Shown here piece after piece: positions 1 to 12,400 of a stretch of 64,000 bases of DNA. The position numbers and the translations under genes are program-made. Source of the stretch: Symbiodinium natans. Lineage: Eukaryota > Sar > Dinophyceae > Suessiales > Symbiodiniaceae. Numbering within the stretch: the first letter of the stretch is position 1; every line of letters starts with the position of its first letter. The notes beneath the pieces were generated by a model. The model did not search any database. It saw nothing but the letters and a program-made list of their open reading frames with translations, and was not told the DNA's origin. Where the stretch lies: positions 100,001 to 164,000 of the forward strand of contig CAJNDS010002379.1 of the NCBI GenBank assembly GCA_905221605.1. Direction: 5' to 3'.

Positions 1-1015
1 GTTTAGGGTTTTAATCGGATTTAGGGTTTAGGGTTTAGGGGAACCATATATACCCTTTGAGGGATTCTATAGGGGTACCTCATTCCCTCATTCCCTAGAA
101 CCAGCCAGACTTGGAGGATCGGGACACTTAGTAAGTAGGGATAGAAGTACGTTGATTGGGGTCAGAAGCATTCATAAGTATCGTTATCTTGCTCATAACC
201 CCAAATAGTAAGTCCCCTGATCCTTTGAGCATGAGGGTTTACGATAATCATGGAATCCCGAATAGAGTCCCCCCAAATAGTAGGATTCGCTTGTCGTGAG
301 ACCTCAATTTTAAGAAAGGCACCTCCTAATTTCGGAAACCCCCAAAAACTAGGGCTTAGGGTCGAGGAGGGCTTTTTTTTTTGGGGGGGGGGGGGGGGGG
401 TTAGGGTCTGGGTTTGGGGAGGCTCTACAGAAATCAGGGGTGTAGGGTTCTTGGGGAGGGTTTAGGGCTCAGGGTTTTAGGGGGAGGAACGAACTCCAAA
501 GATATTTCGTGGAGGCTTGAGGGCTTAAAGCTTTGGCTTTACGGCTTGGTGTTTGGGTCTTAGAGCTCAGGGCGTAAGATGGGCGGGATGTCTCCTATTT
601 TCTGGGGTTTAGGGTTCAGGGTTTAGGGGGTATCTTATGGCCCCAGGCTCATTCAGTTGGGGGCTTAGTTCTTCGGGATGCAGTTCTGGTACTTCTGGAC
701 GCTTGGTTTTGGACCCTTGGGTTTAGGGTTTAGGGTTTAGGGTTTAGGGTTTAGGGTTTAGGGAACATACCCCTGAGGATGGAGGATTTGTCTCAGAATT
801 ACAACCGAGAAATATTTCTAAGAGTCTGCAGATATCAGAGGAAATCCTTTAACGGGCGCAATCGCAGGCATGTTCGACATTGGCCCGTAGCCCCTCTTGC
901 GGTTGACGGTTTACAGGGCTCCTATGGCTTGAGCATGGTACCCTTCAATCTTGTAAGCCCAAAAAGGCTTTAATGCCTAAACCTGCAAGGCCTAAACCCG
1001 ACCACTCGTTTTTAC
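1..1015. repeat. Telomere-like heptamer blocks and one fold-back element, left edge
   Basis: TTTAGGG runs at the very start and at 718-765. Positions 111-234 and 232-331 hold fold-back pieces related to those at 20.1-20.35 kb. A G tract lies near 383-401. The open frame at 779-973 has no exon-like boundaries or recognisable protein. Confidence 0.7.
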
Positions 1016-1064
1016 GGAAATCTGAGTTTCCAGGCTTGAGCCATCGTCGCCGGCAGTGATGTAC
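1016..1064 (-). CDS. Kelch gene exon (last one inside the window)
   Basis: Acceptor CTCAAG|G, donor TCC|GTAAAA. It encodes YITAGDDGSSLETQIS after completing the methionine codon split with the exon at 2010-2098, giving SGRM-YITAGDDG, a kelch second strand. The following exon with the D-x-W-x-L strand was not found to the left. Confidence 0.75.
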
Positions 1065-4000
1065 CTTGAGTCTAGCGGCTCCCTTCTTTCTGGGTTCAGG
1101 GTTCAGGGGGTTAGGGTTTAGGGTTTCGGGTTTAGATTTTAGGGTTTAGGGTTTGAGCGTAGGGTTTAGGGCTTTAGGGTTTTGGGGCTTACTATACTTC
1201 CCTTAGGCATGAATATGCTTAGTGTTCTTTTGGGTTTATATAAATAGAATGTAACAAACAATCCCACAGGGAAAACATAGTTTGGGGCACAGGGTTTGGT
1301 GTTTAGGGCGCACCTGAACACAAAGATTGAACATGGGAGACTCTCCGAGGCTTCAAGCAGCGCTGAACCCAAAACAGCCCTAAGCATCCCATAGTTTGGG
1401 GGTTTAGGGGCTTCAACCCTAAACCCTAAAACCTAAACCCTAAACCCTAAACCCTAAACAACCCTGTAACCACCCCCCCCCCCCCCCCCCCAAAGCCTCA
1501 ATCCCTTGAAAAGCTGTCAAAGCTTTGATGCTTCAAGCTTTCAAGCTGGAGGTTAGCCCTTAGCGCTTGGAGTTCTCACTCCCGGATGGCTGCTTCCCAA
1601 GCCTAGGGCCCCTGTTTAAGCGACCCCCCCCCCCCCCCAAAAAAAAAAAAAAAAAAAAAAAACAAGCCGCCCCTAAGGGTCCAAGTAACAACATAGGGAA
1701 GACTTAGAGTACCTCCTATATAGGGACTTTGGGCACCCCGAAAAGAGTCCGTATTTTCAGAAATCCCATATTCTCCCAGGAGCTCTTCTTTGGGGGAGGT
1801 TTTGACTGTTCTGGGGATCAGGGACCCGATCCCTGCACACAGGTTCGGGGTTTAGGGCGTCGGGTCTATGGGCTGTAGGGCTTAGGGTTTGCGATTTTGG
1901 GGTGTAGGGTTTAGGGTGTAGGGTTTACGGGCTTTAGGGTTTATGGGCTTTAGGGTTCAGGCTTTAGGGTCTATGGGGCTTTAGGGTTTAGGGTTTAGAG
2001 CCGAGGGTCATTCGACCAGACGTCGTCAGCACGCAGCTATGGTCCTTGCGGTTCAACGCGTTGGAGGCAGAGACTTCCGTCCAAGTTGGCGATGTGTCCT
2101 GGCAAAGGGCTTAAGGGCGTTGGGAGCAGTGAGGCCCTCGACCCGAAACCCTAAACGGCCCAAAACCCTAAACCCTAAACCCTAAACCCTAAACCCTAAA
2201 CCCTAAACCCTAAACCCTAAACCCTAAACCCTAAACCTGCACTTTGCTGGGGAATTTGGCCAAGGTGATAGGCTCAGGAGGCTGTTCCGGGGCCAGAGAC
2301 CTACACCCGAATAGGGTCTAGGGTCTAGGGTCTAGGGTCTCGGGTCTAGGGTCTAGGGTCTAAGGTCTAGGGTCTAGGGTTTAGGGTTTAGGGTCTAGGG
2401 TCTCGGGTTTAGGGTTGAGGTTTGAGGGTTTAGGGGTTTAGGGCTTAGGGTGTAAGAATAGAAAAAGGCGTCCTTTTTCATCTCAAGGGTAAGGTGCCCG
2501 AATGAGGCTGCTTGGGGCGCCCTCGTCTCCCTTCCATCTTTTGTTCTTCTTCATAGCACTAAACTAACTCTCTTTCTCCCGCTCCCCAAGGAGCCCAGTA
2601 CCCCCTCCCCAAACCCTAATCCCCCTCAAAGCCCAAACCCCAAGCCCTAAAGCCAGCAGACTCAAAAGCGGTCCGGCGTCAAGGAACCTCAAACCCGAAA
2701 CTCGAATGCAGTACTTGCTTTAGTGGCTGCCCCCCCCCCCCCCCCCCCCCCCCCCGCTTGTAAAAAAAACAAGTTTGCCAGGCAATGCAGGGCTCTGTGA
2801 CTGTTTTTGGATGCAGAGTGGGGTCCTGTTGAGTTCTCGAAAACCAGAAGCTTTTGAAAATTTAGGGCTTGCTTTCTTTTCGGGGAGAGAGGAGGGGGGT
2901 GGGGGGGAGTTGGGCGGGTGGGGGGTGGTGGGGGCGGGGTGGGGTGGGCGGAGGGGTCAAGGCACGTCCCTACACCAGCAATCGAGGTTTAAGGGGGGTT
3001 TTAGGAGTGGAGGGCTTCGGGCTTGTCAGCTCGGGAGTGTAGGGTTTTGTTTACCTACAATGGACACACCTCGCAGCTTTTCGGGTTTAAGGTTTACCAC
3101 AAAAGGCCTACGCCCCAAACCCGAAGCCCGAAGCCCGAAGCCCTAAGCCCTAAGCCCTTATAAGCCCTAAGCCCTAAGCCCTAAACCCTAAACCCTAAAC
3201 CCGAACCCTCAGATCCGAAGGCCTCAGTCTGCAGGTACCAAAGGTCGCTCAGCACGCCTCGGAAGTGGCTGTTCGAAGTGCCCAAATCCTCAACCCTAAA
3301 CCCTAAACCCTAAACCCCAAACCCTAAATCCTCAACCCTAAGCCCTCGCGGCTTAGTCTCGAAGTATGCCCTTTCAAACCCACATGTGGGGGGTTTAGCA
3401 ACTTTCAGGAGGCCAAGACGGGCGTCTTGAAGGTCTGGGACCGGGACGACACCAGACATCCCGAAACGGAAGAGTTTTTGGAAGTGGGCTGTTGCCTTGA
3501 GCTTAGGCCTATCTAGATTTGGGTGGTTTTGCCGCCTGAGACGGCATAGGGAGGGACACAAGTGTTAGATGGCCCTCCACTATCGGGCCATGGCTGCTCT
3601 TCGCATTTCTCGAAGCTTTTCGAAGCGAGTCTGCATTCCAACCTTCACAGCTTCTGCGCCAACCCTAAACCCTAACCCCTAATTACGCCCTAAACCCGAA
3701 ACCCTAAACCCGCCCGCGACCCGTCTCACCTCTGTTGGGTAGGCGGGCGCAGTCAAACGCTCAGCGAGACCACGGCAGGCTCTGCTGCGTTGTCACTTTT
3801 GATGTCTGTTAGTAGCGAGTAGGGAGCTGCTTCATGCCCAGACGTCCCCAAACGCTCAGGAATGGCCCTGAAAGGGGGTTTAGGGTTTAGGGTTTAGGGT
3901 TTAGGGTTTAGGGTGTAGGGTTTAGGGTTTCGGTTTAGGGTCTAAACCCTGTACCCAAGAAGCCCCTGAAAAGGCCCAGAGCCTTTGCAGGGCTGGTGTC

Positions 4001-6457
4001 CAGTGCGTTGTGGAGGTTAGGGTTTAGGGTTTGGGGTTTAGGGTTTAGGGTTTAGGGTTTAGGGTTTAGGGTTTAGGGTGGGTTTAGGGTTTAGGGCTAT
4101 AGGGGATGTACACTTTCCGTTCTATAGGGGATGATTCGAATCCCCTATAGAGCTGAAAGTCTACACTTTAAGTGGGGCTTTATGAACTCAGATTCTAGTC
4201 TCCCAGAAAGTGTAAAAGTGTACTCACTCAGCTACTAAGTTAAGGCACGGGAAGCCCTAGAGTGCTCTGGCCCTAGACGCAGTTAGGGTTTAGGGTTTAG
4301 GGTTTAGGGATTAGGGTTTAGGGTTTAGGGTTTAAGGTTTAGGAGTAAACTCCGGACAGTTGGAACATGGTTTAAGGATGATTAGAGCTGGGATTCCCTT
4401 GGTATACCTTTTGGGGACTGAGGATGATGATGTTCCAACTTTGGGAATCCACTTTAGAGGCAGTGGGAATTTAAGTGGCCCTGGCTTGGACCTTGCCGAG
4501 CACACCCTAAACCTCTAGGCGGTTTAGGGTTTAGGGTTTAGGGTTTAGGGTTTAGGGTTTAGGGGTTAGGGTTTAGGGTTTAGGGTTTAGGGTCTAGGGG
4601 TTCGTTCCTTGGACGCTTAAGGTTGCACACCCCTAGATCCTCAACCCTCAACTCGAAACCCTCAACCCAGATTTTTGGGTGAACCCTAAACCCTGAACCC
4701 TGAACCCTGAACCCTGAACCCTGAACCCTGAACCCTAAACCCTAAACCCTAAACCCTAACCCTAAACCCTAAACCCTAAACCCTAAACCCTAAACCCTAA
4801 ACCCTAAACCCTAAACCCTAAACCCTAAACCCTAAACCCTAAACCCTAAACCCTAAACCCTAAACCCCAAACCCTAAACCCTAACCCTAAACCCTAAACC
4901 CTCTTGGGTCCCCCGGCTGTTGCTGTTGTCCTCCCCTCCATGGATCCACATCTTCCCGTTCGACGCCAGCACTGCGCTGTGGCGGCCACGAGATGAGGGC
5001 TTGGTACCTGGCGTAGCCCCCTGAACGCTGAACCCTAAACCCTAAACCCTAAACCCTAAACCCTAAACCCTAAACCCTAAACCCTAAACCCTAAACCCTA
5101 AACCCTAAACCCTAAACCCTCCACCCTAAACCCTAAACCCTAAACCCTAAACCCTAAACCCTAAACCCTAAACCCTAAACCCTAAACCCTCAACCCTAAA
5201 CCCTAAACCCTAAACCCTAAACCCTAAACCCTAAACCCTAAACCCTAAACCCTAAACCCTAAACCCTAAACCCTAAACCCTAAACCTAGGCCCAACCCTA
5301 AACCCAGTATGTGCGCATACTGCTGATGAACACCCTGCCACTAACTGGGCTGGGGACCCTCGGAGGCCAGTTTGCAACAGAACGGAGACCAGAAACCAAC
5401 AGGTGCAAATAGGTTTTGGGTCCTAAGCCCTTTAGGGTTTAGGGTTTAGGGTTTAGGGTTCAGGGTTTAGGGTTTAGAGTTTAGGGTTCAGGGTTTAGGC
5501 GAAGGCCCAGAGCACCTAAACCCTGAAGGGGTTTAGGAATTGGGAAATCAGGGTTTAGGGTTGAGATTTTAAGGTTCCTAAGCCTTGAACCAAAACCCGA
5601 AACCCGAAACCGTAAACCCTAAATCCTGACCTAAAAGGGTTTAGGGCTTAGGCTTTAAAACATTTGGCCTTAAACATGTTAAAGCCCTCAAGGCCCCAAG
5701 CCCTACTTTACTTAAAGGTTCCATACCCTAAACCTTTGCCCGCCTTATTTGGGCTTGTGGCTGCAGTTCTCTTACAGGCTATCCTTCTTGACCCTTCAAG
5801 CAACTGCCCCCATGCTCTTGAGCTCCAAACCCGGAGCCCTTATACCCAAAACCCTGAAGCCCACGCCTTGCCACCGCCCGAAAAAGTAGCCCCCCCCCCC
5901 CCCCCCCCCCCCAAGGCCCTAATCTCCAAAAAAAAACCCAAGCCCCCTGAAGCCCGAAACCTGAACAACCCTAAACCCTAAACCCTAAACCCTAAACCCT
6001 AAACCCCAAACCCCAAACCCCAAACCCTAAACCCTAAACCCCGAAGAAGCCCCGTTTGCACTGAAGGGTGCCTGGAAAAACCTCCGTCCAGGACGGCGCA
6101 TCGGCCTGGCTGCGCCCCCATCATGCTATGAAGAAGCACGAGTCAAGGTTTTGGGTCCTAATTAGGGTTTAGGGTTTAGGGTTTAGGGTTTCGCCCTAAA
6201 TCCCTTTAACCCCACTTGGTTAGGTCGAACCGACCAAGACAGAGCGTTTAGCGTTCAGTGACGTTCAGGGGGGGTCCTAAACCCTAAGCCCGAAAACCCT
6301 CAACCCCACTTGGTTGTTTAGGATTCAGTGGCTTCGGGGTTTGAGTTTGGGATGGGATTCCGGGCTTTATGGGGCTGCGGTCCAAGCTATGGCTCGGGAC
6401 TTGTTTAGGGGGCTACTTGGTGGTTCGTGGACAGTCAACAGTAGAATATCATATCAC

Positions 6458-6496
<39 letters not shown>

Positions 6497-9400
6497 CATG
6501 AGTGTATGTGCATCTATACACTTGTACATGTACACATGAATTTCTATGTTTTTGTGTATGCATACTGTTGTATGTAAGTACATATGTGCGTGTATGGATA
6601 GATAGATAGATACATGGATAGACAGATATATAGAGACATGTACCGTGTTGACGCAACTGGAATTGGCAGAGGTTGAAGCTAAACCTTTCCCTGCCTATAA
6701 CATCCATGGACAATTTGAGCCTCGGCCCTAAACCCTAACTGCTGGTGAGTACCAGCAGGCTGTGAGGAAGAAACCAGTGGACTGCGCAATTCCCCAGAAT
6801 CGTCCCTCAAAGCCATGGCAAAGCACTCACAAACGCGAAGATTTTACACGCACAAACGAGGAAACAAGAGCTGCTATGTAGGGTTTGGCACCTACTATGT
6901 CTAATGTGAAACTGTACATGCTTGTCTTAAACATGCTCAAGGCTACTGTTCGGGCCTATAAGCAACAAAGGAAAAATGCATGGTACAACTGCTACAGGAT
7001 GACATGTACAGGAGTAGGCTTCAACACTCCTCCTTCGCAACACCGCTAGGGTATTGCGACAAACAAAACCTGTACATGTCCATCCCTTCCGGGAGGAGGT
7101 ACGAGCTCCTACCGAAGGAAAGGCTGTAGCTGGCCGGCTGGCCTCAGAGTGCGAGGGCTCTCACGGCACCTCTTTGCAAAAGGAAAGCACTGCTGGCAGG
7201 ACTGTGCAATGGGGCGCACAACCTACCCGTCAGGGCGGTGGATGCCCTAGCGCGTGCTATGCTTCGTGCAGTCTGCCTGGCTCCTGTGGCACTGCTGGCA
7301 GACCTCAAACTCGATGAACCTGGGTGAATGGGCAAGTGTGGAACAGGCCTTAGTGCGATGAAGCTTGTTGCCCTCTGGCGTTGCAAAGAAACGAGTTGGT
7401 GCTTCATCGGCCTGCGTGGTGGAAGCTGGCGCATTCCTCCCGGAAGCGGTCACAAGACGCTGTGAGGAACTGGCCGCTGCTTCCCTCTCAGAGATTTCTG
7501 CCCGGATTGCTTGCTCCGTGCGTTCCCTAAGACGCTGCAACTTGCGTGCCTTGCGCAGACTTAGCAATACACTGTTTGTGCCAAAGGCCCTGCGGGACAA
7601 GAGGGCAAAAAACCACTTCAGAAACTCCCACAAAACAATGGCACAAAACGCAACACCGAAAATGCAAGCTGCAAGCATCAGGTCGGCGTCTAAGGGAACT
7701 GGGAGCGACAGATCTTCGGGCTCTTCGTCCTCCTGACTGGCAGCGCCTATAACCTGTGCAAATGCTAGCAAAACCGCTAGCGCTCTCAAATGCTGATCGG
7801 TCTGAGTTACAGTGCCAGCTTCCGCTGCACGGGGCTCTGCAAAAAGAGACCTCACCTGTGGAGTGGACTGTGCGCTGTACTCAAGCAAGCCCCATATCGC
7901 TAAGAGCTCACTGATCCTTGCAGATGGGAGTGCCTTGGTGAGAAGGTCAGCGGCTTGCTCTACACCTGGGCAGTAAACGGGAATGATCTCGCCAGTCTCA
8001 TACTGCTCCCTGAGATAATTGGCGCGCACCCTCAGGTGGCGGGTTCGCCAAGAACCTTGACCAATGGCGATGGCAAGCGCAGACTGTGAGTCAACCCTCA
8101 AGGTCTTACCTAAGTTAACGACCCCAAACTCACCCAGCATGGCCTCTGCAGATTGCAGCGCAACGACAGCATCAAGTCCTGCGACAAGCTCGGACTCTGC
8201 AGTGCTGAGTGTGACAAACGCCTGCCTGGCCGAACGCCAGCAGACAGGCGATCCGTGCAAGAAGACTACCCAGCCGGTGTGCGAGCGGTTACCGTCTGGC
8301 GCAAAAGAGGCATCACTGTATGCTACTAGGCCTGTGTCATCTGCGTCAGCAGTGAGAGCAAAGGCTTTGGTTTGCTGCACATAGGCGAGTGCTCTTTCAG
8401 CGATGCGTGCAGCCCTTTCAGGCGCCTTTGTGCTCAACGTAGCAAGAACACAAGCGGTGAACGCGAGATCCGGTCTCGTGCGCTGGCTCAGCCACAAGAT
8501 TTCTCCCGTCAGCCTCTGGGCTGTGCGAACTGACTCCTCGGCGGGGGACTCATCCGTCAGGAGAGTGTCGAAGGACACTAAGTCCCTTGGGCAAGGGATC
8601 TTACCCAGCGCAGTGGGCTTGACGTTGTTGAGGCGTAGCAGCTCCTCTGCGTAGGCCTGCTGCGACAGAACAAACCCTAAACCCTGCACTAGGATCTCCA
8701 CCCCTAAAAACCTCAGTGGCTGACTAGGCGACGCAAGTGTGAGGGGGGTTGTTTTCCAGATCGACTGGATGGCCTTGGCGAGGGCCTCGATGACTTCAAC
8801 ACAGCCAGCAAGTAGGAAGTCATCAACGTAGGTGATTAAACCTCCCACGACTTGTCCATCACTGGCTTGCACGATGCGCCACCAGTTCGTGTCTAACTTG
8901 CCCTTGAGTAGCTGCAACTCAACTCCGTTGACCACGCATCTAAGGGCCAAAAGCTGGGAATCCCTAAAGTCTGACCACAGCTTTGGTGACTCCCTGAGGC
9001 CATAGACGGCGTGCGTGAGGATCCAGAGCTCTCCCTCCTGCGCAAGACCTTGTCGCACAAGGTAGCGTGGCGGTGTTAGAGCAAACACAGGAAACCCTTC
9101 GCCCTGAGGGATGGGCGTCAGGAGGAATGCTGAGGTGACATCTAAAATCCCCAGCATCCAACGCCTCTTAGAGCTAATGACCACCAAACAACGAAGTGAC
9201 TCTGCTGCAGCGCCTGACGCGTATATCTCGGTGCCAGTGGAAGGGGCATGGTTTCCACACGCAACAAGCCTCGCCTTGCGTTTAAACAAGCTTGGCTGAG
9301 CTGCATGCTCCCCGTTCCCGGGCGCGATAGCTTGCACATCAGGCGGTTTGACTGTGAAAACCATCTTTGCCGGTACGACCCTCACGTCAGTGCGGTGAAG

Positions 9401-12400
9401 CCAGTTCCCTTTTCGCACCTCACCAGGCGGCAAACGGCGCACAGCCTTTTCTATGACCCCGATCTCTTTGTGGACTGACGGGAGCCACACCTCACTGTGC
9501 TTTTCCGCCTCTCGCGGGTCAACAGTGTGAACTATCTGCAGTGGCTCAGTTAGACCGCTTAGCAACTGCTCAATGTCCGGGGTGTACACTGGCTCGGACT
9601 TGCAAAGACGCGGGTCCAGGTCGTCAGACCGGAGTGCACACAGCCACTCACCCGTCTGTGGGTTTGGAAAGGAGAGTTCCCACTGCACGGGCTGCTCTGG
9701 CCAAGGCTCCTCCTCGACCTGTGTGGGGGGTTGTGGCTCCAGGGTCTGCAAAGCGCAGAACGCTTGCTCGCGCTGCGCTGTGTGAGAGTCTGGGGTGTGC
9801 TTGAGGTTCCATGACACCTCTAGCTCTACAGTTCCAGCCTCAACCTTTTGAGTCTCCTTCCAACCCCCGCCCTTGTCTACTTTCTGTGCTTCCCTTGAGC
9901 TGTCTTCACTTGCGAGCTCTAAGGGGCCCTCCTCGAACATGTCAAACACGTCTAGGCGCCTTACATCTTGCTGCGTCGTGAGTGGTAAGCGCGCTGAGGC
10001 AGGGAGCGGAAAGCCTAAGGACTCCAGGGCTTGAAGCTCAGACTCTGGGACTTTCCCTAAGGTGTTTACAGTGTATGCTACGAGCACAACCCTTTCACCT
10101 TCAAAAGGAGTGGTTGCATGACGGCGTTTGGGGTCAAGGTAGAAGGGCTTGCCTCTCTGCAGGCTGTGCGTTGTGCCCAACCACTTCTTTCCTGCACCGT
10201 CAACTCTTTGCTCAACAGGTCCGTGGAGCACATCTCCTGCTCGCAGTTCTACCCACAAGTCTCCTCCTTCAGGAGGGAGCTTGAGCGGAAGGACTACGTT
10301 AACAGACCCTTCTACGTTGTTATGGTCTGCATGCAGGGACATGGGGTTAGTGTTAGAGAGCCAAAGACTTGTGAACTCGGCCTCTGGGCTTGCAGACAGA
10401 AGCGTCGCGGCCATGAGCTCTGTGAGCCAAGGGTGGGAGTTTGTAACGCTTGTGGTGCCTACTACACCACCATGTCGGTAAAGGCCGGCCTTAAGGGACT
10501 GCAGACGGCTGAACTGGACCAAGACCCACATGGCCTCTTCGAGGTCCCAGTCTTCAAGCAGCAACTCCTCGGCAAAACCCTCAAGGTCCACAACACTAAA
10601 CCGACTAGCCCTAAACTCCTCCTCAACGGCTTCACCCACTACACCTAAACCTTCAGGCAAGGCTTGCTCAGGCGGACACTCACCGTCAGGTAGTGGTGAC
10701 AACCGGGACTCACGAACTGCGAGGCTTGACTTCTCACGGAGTCGGACGCGACGTGGAGGTAAGGCAGGTTCCGGCGCACGCTCACCTTCCGGCGGCGGAA
10801 CGGGCGGCGGCGGCAAGGGTGGCTCGCCAGCTGCTGGCGCAGACTTCCCACGCACACGCCTTGCTGGCTCAAGCGGCGCGGGCTCCCTCACATCGCCCTC
10901 ATACACACGGTCGGGCATTTCTGGCGAGTGGAGGCGTGAGCGCACGTGGAGTGTTTGGAGAAAGCCGTTCCCCACTCCATCATTGCGTAGGACGACGTGG
11001 CCATCATTGACAGAAGGCGACAAACCCATGTACTTGCCCTCTACCCACCTATCCCCTAAGTCACCCCTAGAAGGTCCGTAAAACTTGAGCTTCACGGAAC
11101 ACGGCGCCCCAAACGGCGCGGCAAGCTTAGACTTGAAGCCTAGCTGTTGCGCTCGTTGCTGCGATGCTGCCGTGGCCATTGCACAAGCCCAGTGCTCCGT
11201 TCCAACCTCGGCCTGTGCCAGAAGCGTGCGTGCTCTAGCCTTTAGCCAACGGATAGTGTTTTCGGCTGCTCCGTTCTGCTGCGGCGTGTCTCCTTCCCCA
11301 GTTGTGGTGCGCACGCCATGCTCATGGAACCAAGCACGGGTCCTTTTGTTAAAGAACTCCCGACTTCTATCCGAGTGGAAACGCAACACAGGAAGGTTCA
11401 ACGAGCGCAGTTCCAGGAACACTTGTTGCAGTGCTTCTAGCACCGCTTCACTCTTGTTCGTGTGTAACGGAACAACAAACACCAACCTAGCTAAACCGGG
11501 CGGAGCTTCAAAGTCACACTTAGCGTGCTCCCAAGGGTGCTCTTCCTTGGGTTTGTGGGCTTTATCCTTGGCCTTGGCCTTCGCAGCTGCAACGCGTGGA
11601 GCATCGGACTCGTCACTTGTAGGACAATATCCTAAACAATCCTCAGGCAGTACGTCCTCCCCGTCAGGGTGGTGCTCTGGCTCCGGCGGGCCTTCCACAA
11701 CAACATCAGCTAACTCGTCCTCCCCGCCAGGGTGGAGTGAAGGGTCGTCGAACCCATCAACCTGCGTTGGGTTGGGTTCGTCCTTTGTCCCCTGGAGTTT
11801 AGGAAAACGATACGACGCTGCTAAGAAGTACCGGAACACAGGCGGATGCTTGCTCCTACCTTCGGGGTCTTTTGCGGGGACCCTGATAGGTCCAGCCACG
11901 TCGGCAGACAGGCAATATACATCAGGGTGTGCGACTCCTTGATGCCTACGACCGGTGCCGGCGCCTCGTACGCAAACCCCACAATCCCTACGGTACGGAA
12001 CGTGGTTATTTTCTACATGTAGTTGCCAGTCCTCGGGACTCATGCGGCATAGCTGGTAGCGGGGCCAACACTGTAGCGCTTGCACTATGGCTCTAACAAA
12101 GTGCGGCGCCCACGCGGCTAAGTCCTTTGAGTCGCCTGTCCACGCTGGCTTAGGACTCTCCTCCCGGAGGCCGTGCAAGCCCCTCAGGTCAGGAAGGTTC
12201 GTGCCTATGGTGGTTGGCTTCGTGGTCACATGGCCCAACGCACCTTGGTCAAAGTCGACCTCGAACAGGCCGGCCTCTGAGGCGTAGGCCTGCCATAGAG
12301 TCGTGTGCCAAAACGAGGGAACTTCACCAACCAAGGTGTGACCCGAAGGCAGATAGCGGTCAACTGGCTGAGGCTGCTCAAGCAAGAATGCCACCTGCGA

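Noticed and set aside
6435-6713. Tyr/His/Thr-rich open frames on both strands
   Set aside because: Readings of the TA/TG microsatellite.
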